A stretch of DNA of 5,543 nucleotides from NCBI GenBank assembly GCA_958427375.1, contig CAUABY010000151.1, positions 1-5,543 of the forward strand, written 5' to 3'. The position numbers were made by a program, and so were the translations under genes. Numbering within the stretch: position 1 is the first letter of the stretch; each line of letters starts with the position of its first letter. Below are positions 1 through 5,190 of the stretch, in pieces. The DNA is from an uncultured Eubacteriales bacterium (lineage in GTDB: Bacteria > Bacillota > Clostridia > Oscillospirales > Oscillospiraceae). The notes under the pieces are model-generated. The model was given only the letters and a program-made list of their open reading frames with translations, did no database searches and was not told the DNA's origin.

Positions 1-1194
1 AACGATGGCCTTGGTATCGCGCGCGATTACAAGCTCCTCGTTCGTGGGGATGACAAATACCTTGACCTTGGAGTCGGGGGTGGAGATCATGATGTCCTCA
101 CCGCGCTTGGAGTTTGCCGCATCGTCAAGCTCAATGCCCAGATAGCCGAAGTACTTGCAGATGTCAGCGCGGGTGTCCTTGCTGTTCTCACCGACGCCGG
201 CGGTGAATACAATAGCGTCAACGCCGTTCATTGCGGCCACGTAAGAGCCGGCGACCTTTGCCACCCAGTAGGCGAACATGTCAAGCGCGAGTCTTGCGCG
301 CTCGTTGCCCTCAGCGGCGGCATTGTCGAGATCGCGGAAGTCGGAGGAGACGCCGGAAATGCCCTGCACGCCGGACTTCTTGTTGAGAATGTTGAGCATG
401 GTGTCAATATCGTAGCCGTACTTGTTCATCAGGTACTGCATTACGCCCGGATCGAGGTCGCCGCAGCGGGTGCCCATCGGCAGGCCGACCAGCGGGGTGA
501 AGCCCATGGAGGTGTCAGCGCACTTGCCGCCGTCAATGGCGCAGATGGAGGAGCCGTTGCCCATGTGGCAGGAGACAATCTTCAGCTCCTCAATGGGCTT
601 GCCCATAAGCTCGGCGCAACGGGCGGAGACATAACGGTGGGAGGTGCCGTGGAAACCGTAACGGCGCACGCCATCGTTCTGGTAGTATTCATAGGGCACG
701 GCGTACATGTAGGCCTTGCCGGGCATGGTCTGGTGGAAAGCGGTGTCGAACACGGCGACCATGGGCACGTCGTCGCCCATAACGGCCTTGCAGGCGTTGA
801 TGCCGGTGATGTTGGCGGGGTTGTGCAGAGGTGCAAAAGGGGTGCATTCGTCGAGAGCTTTCATAACCTCGCCGTCAATCTTGACGGAGGAGGCAAACTT
901 CTCACCGCCGTGGACGACACGGTGGCCAACAGCGTCAATCTCCTTCATGGAGGACACAACACCGTACTCGGCGCTGGTAAGCTTGTCAATAACAGCCGCA
1001 ATAGCCTCAGAGTGGGTGGGCATAGCCACGTCCTCATTGAAAACGGGCTTGCCGCCGACGAGCGGGGTGTGCTTAAGATGGCCGTCTATGCCAATACGCT
1101 CGCAGAGGCCCTTTGCAAGAACGGTCTCAGTGTCCATGTCAAAAAGCTGATACTTCAGAGAGGAACTGCCGGCGTTGATAACAAGAATTTTCAT
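1..1194 (-). CDS. ackA: Acetate kinase, C-terminal end cut by the window edge
   Basis: Cytosolic enzyme that interconverts acetate + ATP and acetyl-phosphate + ADP; in fermenters it is the ATP-yielding last step of acetate formation, after phosphotransacetylase. The minus strand is open from ATG (1194-1192) to base 1, giving 398 residues with no stop. The family is about 400 residues, so only a few are missing. Both family signatures are present: LVINAGSSSLK at residues 4-14 and AVGHRVVHGG at 88-97. Compared with Methanosarcina AckA, the catalytic and binding residues are kept: Asn7, Arg92, His124, Asp150 (in VFDTAFHQTMP), His182 (in YGFHGTSH), Arg243 (in MGTRCGD), and the PTNEEL motif with Glu386/387 near the C-terminus. 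GVGEN (334-337 region) is the nucleotide-site loop. The start is supported by GAAAGGA (bases 1204-1210, minus strand), 9 nt before ATG. It is transcribed divergently from tmcAL. No pta is visible; it may lie outside the window. Long open frames on the opposite strand are composition shadows. Confidence 0.98.
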   Translation of the reverse strand, partial: MKILVINAGSSSLKYQLFDMDTETVLAKGLCERIGIDGHLKHTPLVGGKPVFNEDVAMPTHSEAIAAVIDKLTSAEYGVVSSMKEIDAVGHRVVHGGEKFASSVKIDGEVMKALDECTPFAPLHNPANITGINACKAVMGDDVPMVAVFDTAFHQTMPGKAYMYAVPYEYYQNDGVRRYGFHGTSHRYVSARCAELMGKPIEELKIVSCHMGNGSSICAIDGGKCADTSMGFTPLVGLPMGTRCGDLDPGVMQYLMNKYGYDIDTMLNILNKKSGVQGISGVSSDFRDLDNAAAEGNERARLALDMFAYWVAKVAGSYVAAMNGVDAIVFTAGVGENSKDTRADICKYFGYLGIELDDAANSKRGEDIMISTPDSKVKVFVIPTNEELVIARDTKAIV

Positions 1195-1212
1195 TGATAC
1201 TTTTCCTTTCTA

Positions 1213-1241
1213 TTGTAAATCTCGCCAGAATTAAGTAAAAT
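1213..1241 (+). promoter_or_regulatory. Candidate distal promoter for tmcAL
   Basis: TTGTAA (1213-1218), 17 nt, then TAAAAT (1236-1241), with 4/6 and 5/6 matches to the sigma-A hexamers. Transcription would begin near 1248 and produce a leader of about 217 nt for tmcAL containing all of the stem-loops between 1305 and 1445. It competes with the extended -10 candidate at 1328-1336, and AT-rich DNA makes chance matches common, so confidence is low. Confidence 0.25.
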
Positions 1242-1256
1242 AATAATCGCACACTC

Positions 1257-1285
1257 TATTTTAATACATTTATAAGAAAACGCAA
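1257..1285 (-). promoter_or_regulatory. Candidate sigma-A promoter for ackA
   Basis: Read on the minus strand, TTGCGT (bases 1285-1280) is followed after 16 nt by TAAAAT (1263-1258). A 17-nt spacing to AAAATA (1262-1257) is also possible. The -10 hexamer matches the consensus at 5 of 6 positions and the -35 has the conserved TTG. Transcription would start near base 1250, giving a leader of about 55 nt before the ackA start. The surrounding sequence is strongly AT-rich compared with the coding regions, as expected for a promoter. This is assigned by eye from spacing and hexamers only. Confidence 0.4.
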
Positions 1286-1304
1286 GTCTTTTTTAAAATG
1301 TGAT

Positions 1305-1322
1305 AGTGTGAGAAATCACACT
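1305..1322. promoter_or_regulatory. Perfect 7-bp inverted repeat, possible operator
   Basis: AGTGTGA, a 4-nt GAAA centre, then TCACACT form a perfect inverted repeat. It has no T-run on either side that would make it a terminator. It sits upstream of the ackA promoter candidate (roughly 55-70 bp before the expected start). It also overlaps the -35 region of the extended -10 candidate for tmcAL at 1328-1336, so a protein bound here could affect both genes. The half-site TGTGA resembles CRP/FNR-family and Rex half-sites, but the half-sites are 4 nt apart rather than the 6 nt expected for TGTGA-type sites of those families. No regulator is named. Confidence 0.4.
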
Positions 1323-1327
1323 GTAAC

Positions 1328-1336
1328 TGTTAGAAT
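1328..1336 (+). promoter_or_regulatory. Candidate extended -10 promoter for tmcAL
   Basis: TGTTAGAAT matches the extended -10 pattern TGnTATAAT except for one base. No good -35 hexamer lies 16-18 bp upstream, which is typical of extended -10 promoters. The inverted repeat at 1305-1322 occupies that -35 space, as an operator would. The expected start near 1343 lies within the first stem-loop of the leader. Confidence 0.35.
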
Positions 1337-1339
1337 GGC

Positions 1340-1372
1340 GTGCCGCTCGCCGCAAAGCGGCAGCCGCGGCAC
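1340..1372 (+). promoter_or_regulatory. GC-rich two-part stem-loop in the tmcAL leader
   Basis: Outer stem GTGCCGC (1340-1346) pairs with GCGGCAC (1366-1372). Inside it GCCGC (1349-1353) pairs with GCGGC (1357-1361) around an AAA loop. No T-run follows, so it is not a simple intrinsic terminator. It may be the 5' cap structure of a leader RNA, part of an attenuator, or a short intergenic repeat. The pairing is seen directly; the role is unknown. Confidence 0.45.
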
Positions 1373-1377
1373 ATGCC

Positions 1378-1411
1378 GAAAATCTCTATCCAGCCGCATA
1401 GGGAGATTTTC
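1378..1411 (+). promoter_or_regulatory. Long stem-loop upstream of tmcAL, bidirectional terminator-like
   Basis: GAAAATCTC (1378-1386) pairs with GAGATTTTC (1403-1411). After a GG bulge (1401-1402) the stem continues with TAT (1387-1389) against ATA (1398-1400). The A-rich and T-rich outer flanks give a terminator-like look on either strand, but the T-run is inside the stem and only four bases long. There is no gene whose end it could close, since both neighbours begin here. A leader element for tmcAL is therefore more likely than a gene terminator. The loop-side bases 1393-1400 (GCCGCATA) are complementary to 1433-1440. Confidence 0.45.
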
Positions 1412-1430
1412 ATTCCTGTTTGTGCTGCCA

Positions 1431-1445
1431 ATTATGCGGCATAAT
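1431..1445. repeat. 15-bp palindrome just before the tmcAL ribosome binding site
   Basis: ATTATGC, a central G, then GCATAAT form a perfect inverted repeat ending 7 nt before the AAGGAG site. In RNA only a small hairpin is possible because the loop would take the central bases, so a DNA-binding role or long-range pairing is also plausible. Bases 1433-1440 (TATGCGGC) pair perfectly with the loop side of the stem at 1378-1411, so the two structures would compete. Confidence 0.4.
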
Positions 1446-1452
1446 GGAGATT

Positions 1453-1458
1453 AAGGAG
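1453..1458 (+). promoter_or_regulatory. Ribosome binding site that fixes the tmcAL start
   Basis: AAGGAG lies 6 nt before ATG at 1465 and decides for that start over an in-frame TTG at 1420 and ATG at 1444, which would add residues with no family counterpart. The site lies in a perfect 9-bp tandem duplication, GGAGATTAA twice (1446-1454 and 1455-1463), so a second GGAG sits 9 nt further upstream. Confidence 0.85.
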
Positions 1459-1464
1459 ATTAAT

Positions 1465-2691
1465 ATGAGTATTATAGGCATAGCTGCGGAATATAATCCG
1501 TTCCACCTCGGACATGAGTATCATATCGCCCAAACCCGCGCGCTCGCGGGGGAGGAGAGTACCATTATCTGCGCCATGTCCGGCGATTTTGTGCAGCGCG
1601 GTGAGGCGGCACTGTACAGCAAGTTTGCCCGCGCGGAGGCCGCCTGCCGCTGTGGCGCGGATCTCGTGCTGGAGCTGCCCCTGCCGTGGTCGCTCGCCTC
1701 GGCGGAGGGCTTCGCGCGCGGAGCCGCGGCGCTTTTGGCGGCGGCAGGCGCGGATACAATGAGCTTTGGCAGTGAGACGGGCAAGATCGTGCCTCTGGAA
1801 AAGCTTGCCGAGCTGCTGATTTCCCCGGCGACTGTTGAGAGAACCAAGGAAATTCTTTCAAATGACGCAAACCGCTCCTTCGCCTCCGCGCGCCAGCGCG
1901 CGGTTGAGGAGACGATGGGTGAGGCGGCAAAGCTGCTTGAAACGCCGAACAATATCCTCGCCGTGGAGTACATCAAGGCCATCTACACCCTTAATTTAAA
2001 TATGAAGCCTATGACGCTCAAGCGCGAGGGCAGCGGGCATGACGCGCCGGGCGGCGACAATATAAAATCCGCCGCCGAAATCCGCCGCATCATAGCAAAC
2101 GGCGGTGACGCGTCGGCAAACATACCCGCCGCTGCCGCCGCCGTCTTTGACTTGGAGCGCCGCCGCGGGCGCGAGCTTGACTATGAGCGCATGGAGCTTG
2201 CCGTGCTCTCCCGCCTGCGCATGCTCAGGGAGGCGGACTTTGCTGCCATACCGGACGCGGCAAACGGAGCGGGCGCGCGCCTGTATGCCGCTGTGCGCAG
2301 TGAGGGCAGTTTGAATGCCGTCCTTGCCGCCGCCAAGACCAAGCGCTATGCGCTCTCGCGCATCCGACGCATGTGCATGTGCGCCGCAACAGGTGTGACG
2401 GCGGAGCTCGCGGCGTCTACTCCGCCCTATATCCGCGTGCTCGCGGCCAATGAGCGCGGCCGCGCCCAGCTCAGGACCTTGGCCGATACCGCGCCCATCC
2501 CCATCGTCACAAAGCCCGCGGCAGTTAAAGGCCTCTCCACCGAGTGCGGGGCGGTGTTCGTCAGCGGCGCATACGCCCACGACCTCTATACCCTCGCCTA
2601 CAGGGCGGAAGGAGAGCGCAGAGGCGGCGAGGACTGGCGCACCGGGCCCAAAATTGTGCAACATCCACAAAAAGACTTAAAACTCTTTTAA
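1465..2691 (+). CDS. tmcAL: tRNA(Met) cytidine acetate ligase (TmcAL/YlbM family)
   Basis: Cytosolic RNA-modifying enzyme, 408 residues; the Bacillus subtilis family member is of similar length. Known for the family: it activates free acetate with ATP to acetyl-adenylate and transfers the acetyl group to the wobble cytidine of elongator tRNA(Met), making ac4C34. The N-terminal nucleotidyltransferase signature is intact (GIAAEYNPFHLGH, residues 5-17, with the HxGH histidines 14 and 17). MSGDFVQRGE (38-47), ADLVLELPLPWSLASAE (65-81), SFGSE (100-104), NNILAVEYIKA (162-172), KREGSGHDA (186-194) and SAAEIRRI (202-209) follow in family order. The C-terminal part has TKRYALSRIRR (292-302), YIRVLAANERGR (322-333) and a RRGGEDW-like end. 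It is encoded divergently from ackA; ylbM homologues beside pta/ackA are known in other Clostridia. Codons here are richer in GCG and CGC than in the receptor gene downstream, fitting lower expression. Older annotation would call it a nucleotidyltransferase or DUF795 protein. Confidence 0.94.
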   Translation: MSIIGIAAEYNPFHLGHEYHIAQTRALAGEESTIICAMSGDFVQRGEAALYSKFARAEAACRCGADLVLELPLPWSLASAEGFARGAAALLAAAGADTMSFGSETGKIVPLEKLAELLISPATVERTKEILSNDANRSFASARQRAVEETMGEAAKLLETPNNILAVEYIKAIYTLNLNMKPMTLKREGSGHDAPGGDNIKSAAEIRRIIANGGDASANIPAAAAAVFDLERRRGRELDYERMELAVLSRLRMLREADFAAIPDAANGAGARLYAAVRSEGSLNAVLAAAKTKRYALSRIRRMCMCAATGVTAELAASTPPYIRVLAANERGRAQLRTLADTAPIPIVTKPAAVKGLSTECGAVFVSGAYAHDLYTLAYRAEGERRGGEDWRTGPKIVQHPQKDLKLF

Positions 2692-2712
2692 CAATTTGGT
2701 AGGAAGCCATCA

Positions 2713-2741
2713 TTGCAATTTAGCGAATTATAGTTCATAAT
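2713..2741 (+). promoter_or_regulatory. Probable sigma-A promoter of the liv operon
   Basis: TTGCAA (2713-2718), exactly 17 nt, then CATAAT (2736-2741), with 4/6 and 5/6 matches to consensus. Transcription would start near 2748 and give a leader of about 74 nt before the receptor gene. It begins only 22 bp after the tmcAL stop. No convincing terminator separates the two genes, so some read-through from tmcAL is possible. This is the best-spaced promoter candidate in the window. Confidence 0.55.
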
Positions 2742-2766
2742 CAAAGTATCGTTAGGGAAAAACAAA

Positions 2767-2785
2767 TGTCCGTAACTGACGGACA
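2767..2785 (+). promoter_or_regulatory. Hairpin or inverted repeat in the receptor-gene leader
   Basis: TGTCCGT (2767-2773) and ACGGACA (2779-2785) form a perfect 7-bp stem around a 5-nt AACTG loop. It is followed on the plus strand by AAAACCCC rather than T residues, so it is not a terminator for forward transcription. On the minus strand a T-rich run follows, but no minus-strand gene ends here. It starts about 20 nt after the predicted transcription start, where a 5' mRNA-stabilising hairpin or an operator would sit. Confidence 0.4.
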
Positions 2786-2821
2786 AAACCCCAAAACGAA
2801 TATAATAATGGAGGGACATAT

Positions 2822-4033
2822 ATGAAAAAGGTAATAGCAATAGCACTTGCACTTTGCATGGTATTTGCGCTGTGTGCCTGCGGCAGCTCCAGCAGCAATG
2901 TGAGCGATGCCAACAACGCGGCAGCTTCTGAAAATGGCGAGAAGGTCGTTAAAATCGGCGTTTTTGAGCCGACCACCGGTGACTCCGCCTCCGGCGGCAA
3001 GAAAGAAGTCCTCGGTATGCAGTTTGCAAACTCCGAGACCCCGACTGTCGACATAAACGGTGAGACCTACAAGGTTGAGCTTGTTCTCTCCGACAACGGC
3101 TCTTCCTCCGATAAGGCACCGTCCGCCGCTTCCGACCTCGTCAGCAAGGGCGTGTCCATCGTTCTCGGCTCTTACGGCTCCGGCGTTTCCATGGCAGGCG
3201 GCCCCAAGTTTGAAGAAGCCAACCTCGCCGCGGTCGGTGTCACCTGCACCAACCCCAATGTCACCGCCGGTAATGACTACTACTTCCGCATCTGCTTCTT
3301 GGATGACTTCCAGGCCAACGTCCTCGCAAACTTCGCCCTTGAGAAGTTTGACGCAAAGGTTGCCTACTGCCTCGGCGAGAACGGCAACGAGTACGACCAG
3401 GGCCTGATCAGCTTCTTCACTCAGATTTTTGAAGCTGCAGGCGGCAAGGTCATCACCGACTCCTACCCCACCAACAACTCCGACTTCGCCTCCTACCTTA
3501 ACAAGGCCAAGAGCGAAGGCGCTGACGTTATCTTCACTCCTGTCTCCATCGCATACGCCACCCAGATAATCTCTCAGGCGGCATCCCTCGATATCGGCAT
3601 CCCCATCCTCGGCTCCGACACTCTTGATGACAATATGGTTCTCGCGGCAGCCAAGGACACCGATGTTGAGCTCTATGTCTCCACCTTCTATCAGGAGGGC
3701 GGCGCACCCGCATTCGACGAGGGCATCAAGAACTATATCAACTCCGACTCCGCGGCCAAGGATGCTAACGGCGGCAACGACACTATAGCGGCTGTCACCG
3801 CAATGGGTTACGATGCATATTATGTTGCACTTGAGGCTCTCAAGGCGGCCGGCTCCATCGACTCCGGCGCAGTCAAGGCGGCACTCCCCGCCGTCACCTT
3901 TGACGGTGTGTCCGGCGCAATCGCTTTCAATGAGATTGGCGACGCTATCCGTGACACTGCATTCATCAAGACCTCCGACAACGCAAACGGCGTTTGGATG
4001 CTTGAGACTCAGCAGACCGGCTCCGTCGGCTGA
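2822..4033 (+). CDS. livK: ABC transporter substrate-binding lipoprotein, branched-chain amino acid type
   Basis: Surface-anchored receptor of a HAAT-family (LivJ/LivK-like) ABC importer, 403 residues. Residues 1-20 are a lipoprotein signal peptide (positive MKK, hydrophobic core, lipobox LCAC) with Cys20 as the lipidated residue. A Ser/Asn/Ala-rich linker (about 21-39) leads into the periplasmic-binding-protein type I fold. KIGVFEPTTGD (44-54) is the first strand and ligand loop, VLGSYGSGVS (114-123) the usual Gly/Ser ligand loop, and YYFRICFLDDFQ (153-164) the conserved FR..D segment. DFASYLNKAKSEGADVIF (221-238) and PILGSD (261-266) are typical second-lobe motifs, and GYDAYYVALEAL (329-340) is near the C-terminus. 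The start has GGAGGG (2810-2815) 6 nt upstream. Codons are strongly biased to TCC, GCC, AAC, GAC and AAG, as in highly expressed genes. livH follows after a long hairpin-bearing spacer. The fold and neighbours are clear; the exact ligand is not, since such receptors also bind amides, urea or other small molecules. Confidence 0.93.
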   Translation: MKKVIAIALALCMVFALCACGSSSSNVSDANNAAASENGEKVVKIGVFEPTTGDSASGGKKEVLGMQFANSETPTVDINGETYKVELVLSDNGSSSDKAPSAASDLVSKGVSIVLGSYGSGVSMAGGPKFEEANLAAVGVTCTNPNVTAGNDYYFRICFLDDFQANVLANFALEKFDAKVAYCLGENGNEYDQGLISFFTQIFEAAGGKVITDSYPTNNSDFASYLNKAKSEGADVIFTPVSIAYATQIISQAASLDIGIPILGSDTLDDNMVLAAAKDTDVELYVSTFYQEGGAPAFDEGIKNYINSDSAAKDANGGNDTIAAVTAMGYDAYYVALEALKAAGSIDSGAVKAALPAVTFDGVSGAIAFNEIGDAIRDTAFIKTSDNANGVWMLETQQTGSVG

Positions 4034-4060
4034 GATAACGCAAATTAATCGACATAAGTA

Positions 4061-4102
4061 AAACTGTGTTTGGCGGGGCTTAGCCCCGCCAAAACGCAGT
4101 TT
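4061..4102 (+). terminator. Very stable hairpin after the receptor gene, partial terminator or 3'-end stabiliser
   Basis: TTTGGCGGGGC (4069-4079) pairs with GCCCCGCCAAA (4083-4093) around a TTA loop. The stem continues with AAACTGTG (4061-4068) against CGCAGTTT (4095-4102), with A4094 bulged and one G-U pair. This gives about 19 base pairs. GTTAAATT follows, so the T-tract is weak and interrupted. The hairpin is 27 bp after the receptor stop and before livH on the same strand. That is the usual place for an element that ends or protects receptor mRNA while allowing some read-through to the permease genes. Confidence 0.75.
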
Positions 4103-4238
4103 GTTAAATTCCCGCGTGAAATGTGTGACCGAAGCTTCGCTGTTCTCAATAACTGATGCGGCGGAGGCAAAGAGGAAGCTTTAGGTCAGGGGTGTCTTGA
4201 AAAGCGCCGCGGTGCTGAAAATGGCGGCTGAGAAAACA
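4103..4238 (+). other. Leader region before livH with no recognised gene
   Basis: No convincing gene is seen. Frame 3 is open from GTG 4116 for 22 codons to a TAG at 4182-4184, and then open again in the same frame right into livH. Neither part has a good ribosome binding site at its start (an AGGGG lies before TTG 4197), and neither product is recognised. No T-box sequence or riboswitch motif known to me is visible. The segment contains GAAGCTT twice (4132-4138 neighbourhood and 4175-4181), apparently by chance. GGCTG (4226-4230) and CAGCC (4237-4241) can form a small hairpin competing with the structure at 4239-4262. Confidence 0.3.
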
Positions 4239-4262
4239 GCCCCGGTAAACGGCGGTTTTTTT
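4239..4262 (+). terminator. Possible attenuator terminator upstream of livH
   Basis: GCCCCG (4239-4244) can pair with CGGCGGT (4250-4256) around GTAAA, with C4253 bulged. A run of seven T residues (4256-4262) follows at once. The stem is short, so it may only pause polymerase. An upstream GGCTG (4226-4230) can pair with CAGCC (4237-4241) and take away the 5' arm. CGCCG (4205-4209) can pair with CGGCG (4250-4254) and take away the 3' arm. This layout permits switching, but no sensor is identified. It lies 40 nt before the livH start. Confidence 0.3.
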
Positions 4263-4288
4263 CAAGGCATCCTAAGCAAAGAAGAAAT

Positions 4289-4294
4289 GGAGGA
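4289..4294 (+). promoter_or_regulatory. Ribosome binding site that fixes the livH start
   Basis: GGAGGA lies 7 nt before GTG at 4302. The other in-frame starts are poorer. ATG 4287 has only a weak AAAGAAG before it and overlaps this site, ATG 4311 is too far from it, and TTG 4197 would add 35 polar residues before the first membrane segment. Confidence 0.8.
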
Positions 4295-4301
4295 AAACCT
4301 T

Positions 4302-5177
4302 GTGGAATATATGATATCCGTCCTGCTCTCCGGCATTGCGGTCGGCGGACAATACGCGCTCATAGCCGTAGGCTACACCATGGTATACGGCATACTGCGT
4401 CTCATCAACTTCGCGCATGGCGATGTGTTCATGGTTGCGGGTCTGATGGGTATTTACTTCGCGGCGACCATGCCGCTCTATGTGGCACTGCCGCTCGTGC
4501 TCGTATTGACGGTGCTGCTCGGCTTCTGCATTGAGCGCCTTGCGTATAAGCCTTTGCGCAATGCGCCGAGAATGTCCGTTATGATTTCGGCCATCGGCGT
4601 CAGCTACTTTTTGCAGAATACGGCGACCTACATAACCGGCGGCCAGCCCATGACCTATCCGACTATCTCCTGGCTCGCCAGGACCGTCAATATCGCCGGT
4701 ACGCCGACAAAGCTCGTTGTGCTCATCACGCCGGTGCTTGTTGTGCTGCTCGTCCTCGCGCTGACCCAGCTTATAAACCACACCAAAATCGGTATGGCAA
4801 TGCGCGCCGTCTCGCGTGACTTTGAGACTGCCCGCCTCATGGGCATTGAGATAAACAAGATTATCTCCGTCACTTTCGTTATCGGCTCCGCGCTTGCGGC
4901 GGTCGGCTCTGTGCTCTACTTCACCTGTTACCCCGCGGTTACGCCGACGGCGGGCGCCCTGCCCGGCCTGAAGGCTTTCGTCGCGGCGGTGTTCGGCGGC
5001 ATCGGCTCCGTGCCCGGCGCGGTCATCGGCGCGTTCATCATCGGTATCTGCGAAAACCTCATCAAGAGCACGAGCTATACGGTTTTCTCCGACGCGTTCA
5101 CCTTTGCTCTGCTCATTGTCATTCTTGTCTTTAAGCCCACCGGTCTCTTCGGCGAAAAGGCCACGGATAAGGTTTAA
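4302..5177 (+). CDS. livH: Branched-chain amino acid ABC transporter permease LivH
   Basis: Integral membrane subunit of the importer, 291 residues from GTG 4302, matching the usual 290-310 of LivH. It forms the translocation channel with LivM and would be driven by LivG/LivF. Hydrophobic segments fill most of the chain. Family motifs include GIAVGGQYALIAVGYTMVYG (11-30) with LINFAHGD (34-41), then ERLAYKPLR (78-86) and SAIGVSYFLQN (96-106). MRAVSRDFETARLMGI (167-182) is the cytoplasmic EAA-like loop that contacts the ATPases. GLKAFVAAVFGGIGSVPGA (222-240) is the conserved glycine-rich segment, and KPTGLFGE (278-285) closes the chain. The GTG start is chosen for its ribosome binding site. livM follows after 13 nt with its ribosome binding site overlapping this stop codon, so the two are co-translated. 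An amide or urea importer would use a similar subunit. Confidence 0.94.
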   Translation: MEYMISVLLSGIAVGGQYALIAVGYTMVYGILRLINFAHGDVFMVAGLMGIYFAATMPLYVALPLVLVLTVLLGFCIERLAYKPLRNAPRMSVMISAIGVSYFLQNTATYITGGQPMTYPTISWLARTVNIAGTPTKLVVLITPVLVVLLVLALTQLINHTKIGMAMRAVSRDFETARLMGIEINKIISVTFVIGSALAAVGSVLYFTCYPAVTPTAGALPGLKAFVAAVFGGIGSVPGAVIGAFIIGICENLIKSTSYTVFSDAFTFALLIVILVFKPTGLFGEKATDKV

Positions 5178-5190
5178 GGAGGCGTGAGTT

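Noticed and set aside
565..1197. Long plus-strand open frame of 210 codons opposite ackA
   Set aside because: It is antisense to an acetate kinase with all signatures intact, has no ribosome binding site of note, and its His/Gly/Val-rich product is the typical shadow of a GC-biased gene.
1305..1322. Inverted repeat as a classical CRP, FNR or Rex site
   Set aside because: The half-sites are TGTGA and TCACA but are separated by 4 nt rather than 6, so the geometry does not fit those families.
1420..1464. In-frame upstream TTG start for tmcAL
   Set aside because: It would add 15 residues without family counterpart and has no ribosome binding site, while ATG 1465 has AAGGAG at 6 nt and gives the standard N-terminus.
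1996..2670. Minus-strand open frame of 224 codons opposite tmcAL
   Set aside because: The plus strand carries conserved TmcAL motifs throughout; the antisense frame results from GC-rich third positions.
2801..2806. Perfect TATAAT before the receptor gene
   Set aside because: A start 7 nt downstream would fall inside the GGAGGG ribosome binding site, and the possible -35 elements are at poor spacings (15 or 19 nt). The promoter at 2713-2741 is better placed.
4103..4301. T-box riboswitch before livH
   Set aside because: A T-box would suit an amino acid transporter, but no T-box sequence of the AGGGTGGNACCGCG type precedes the T-run.
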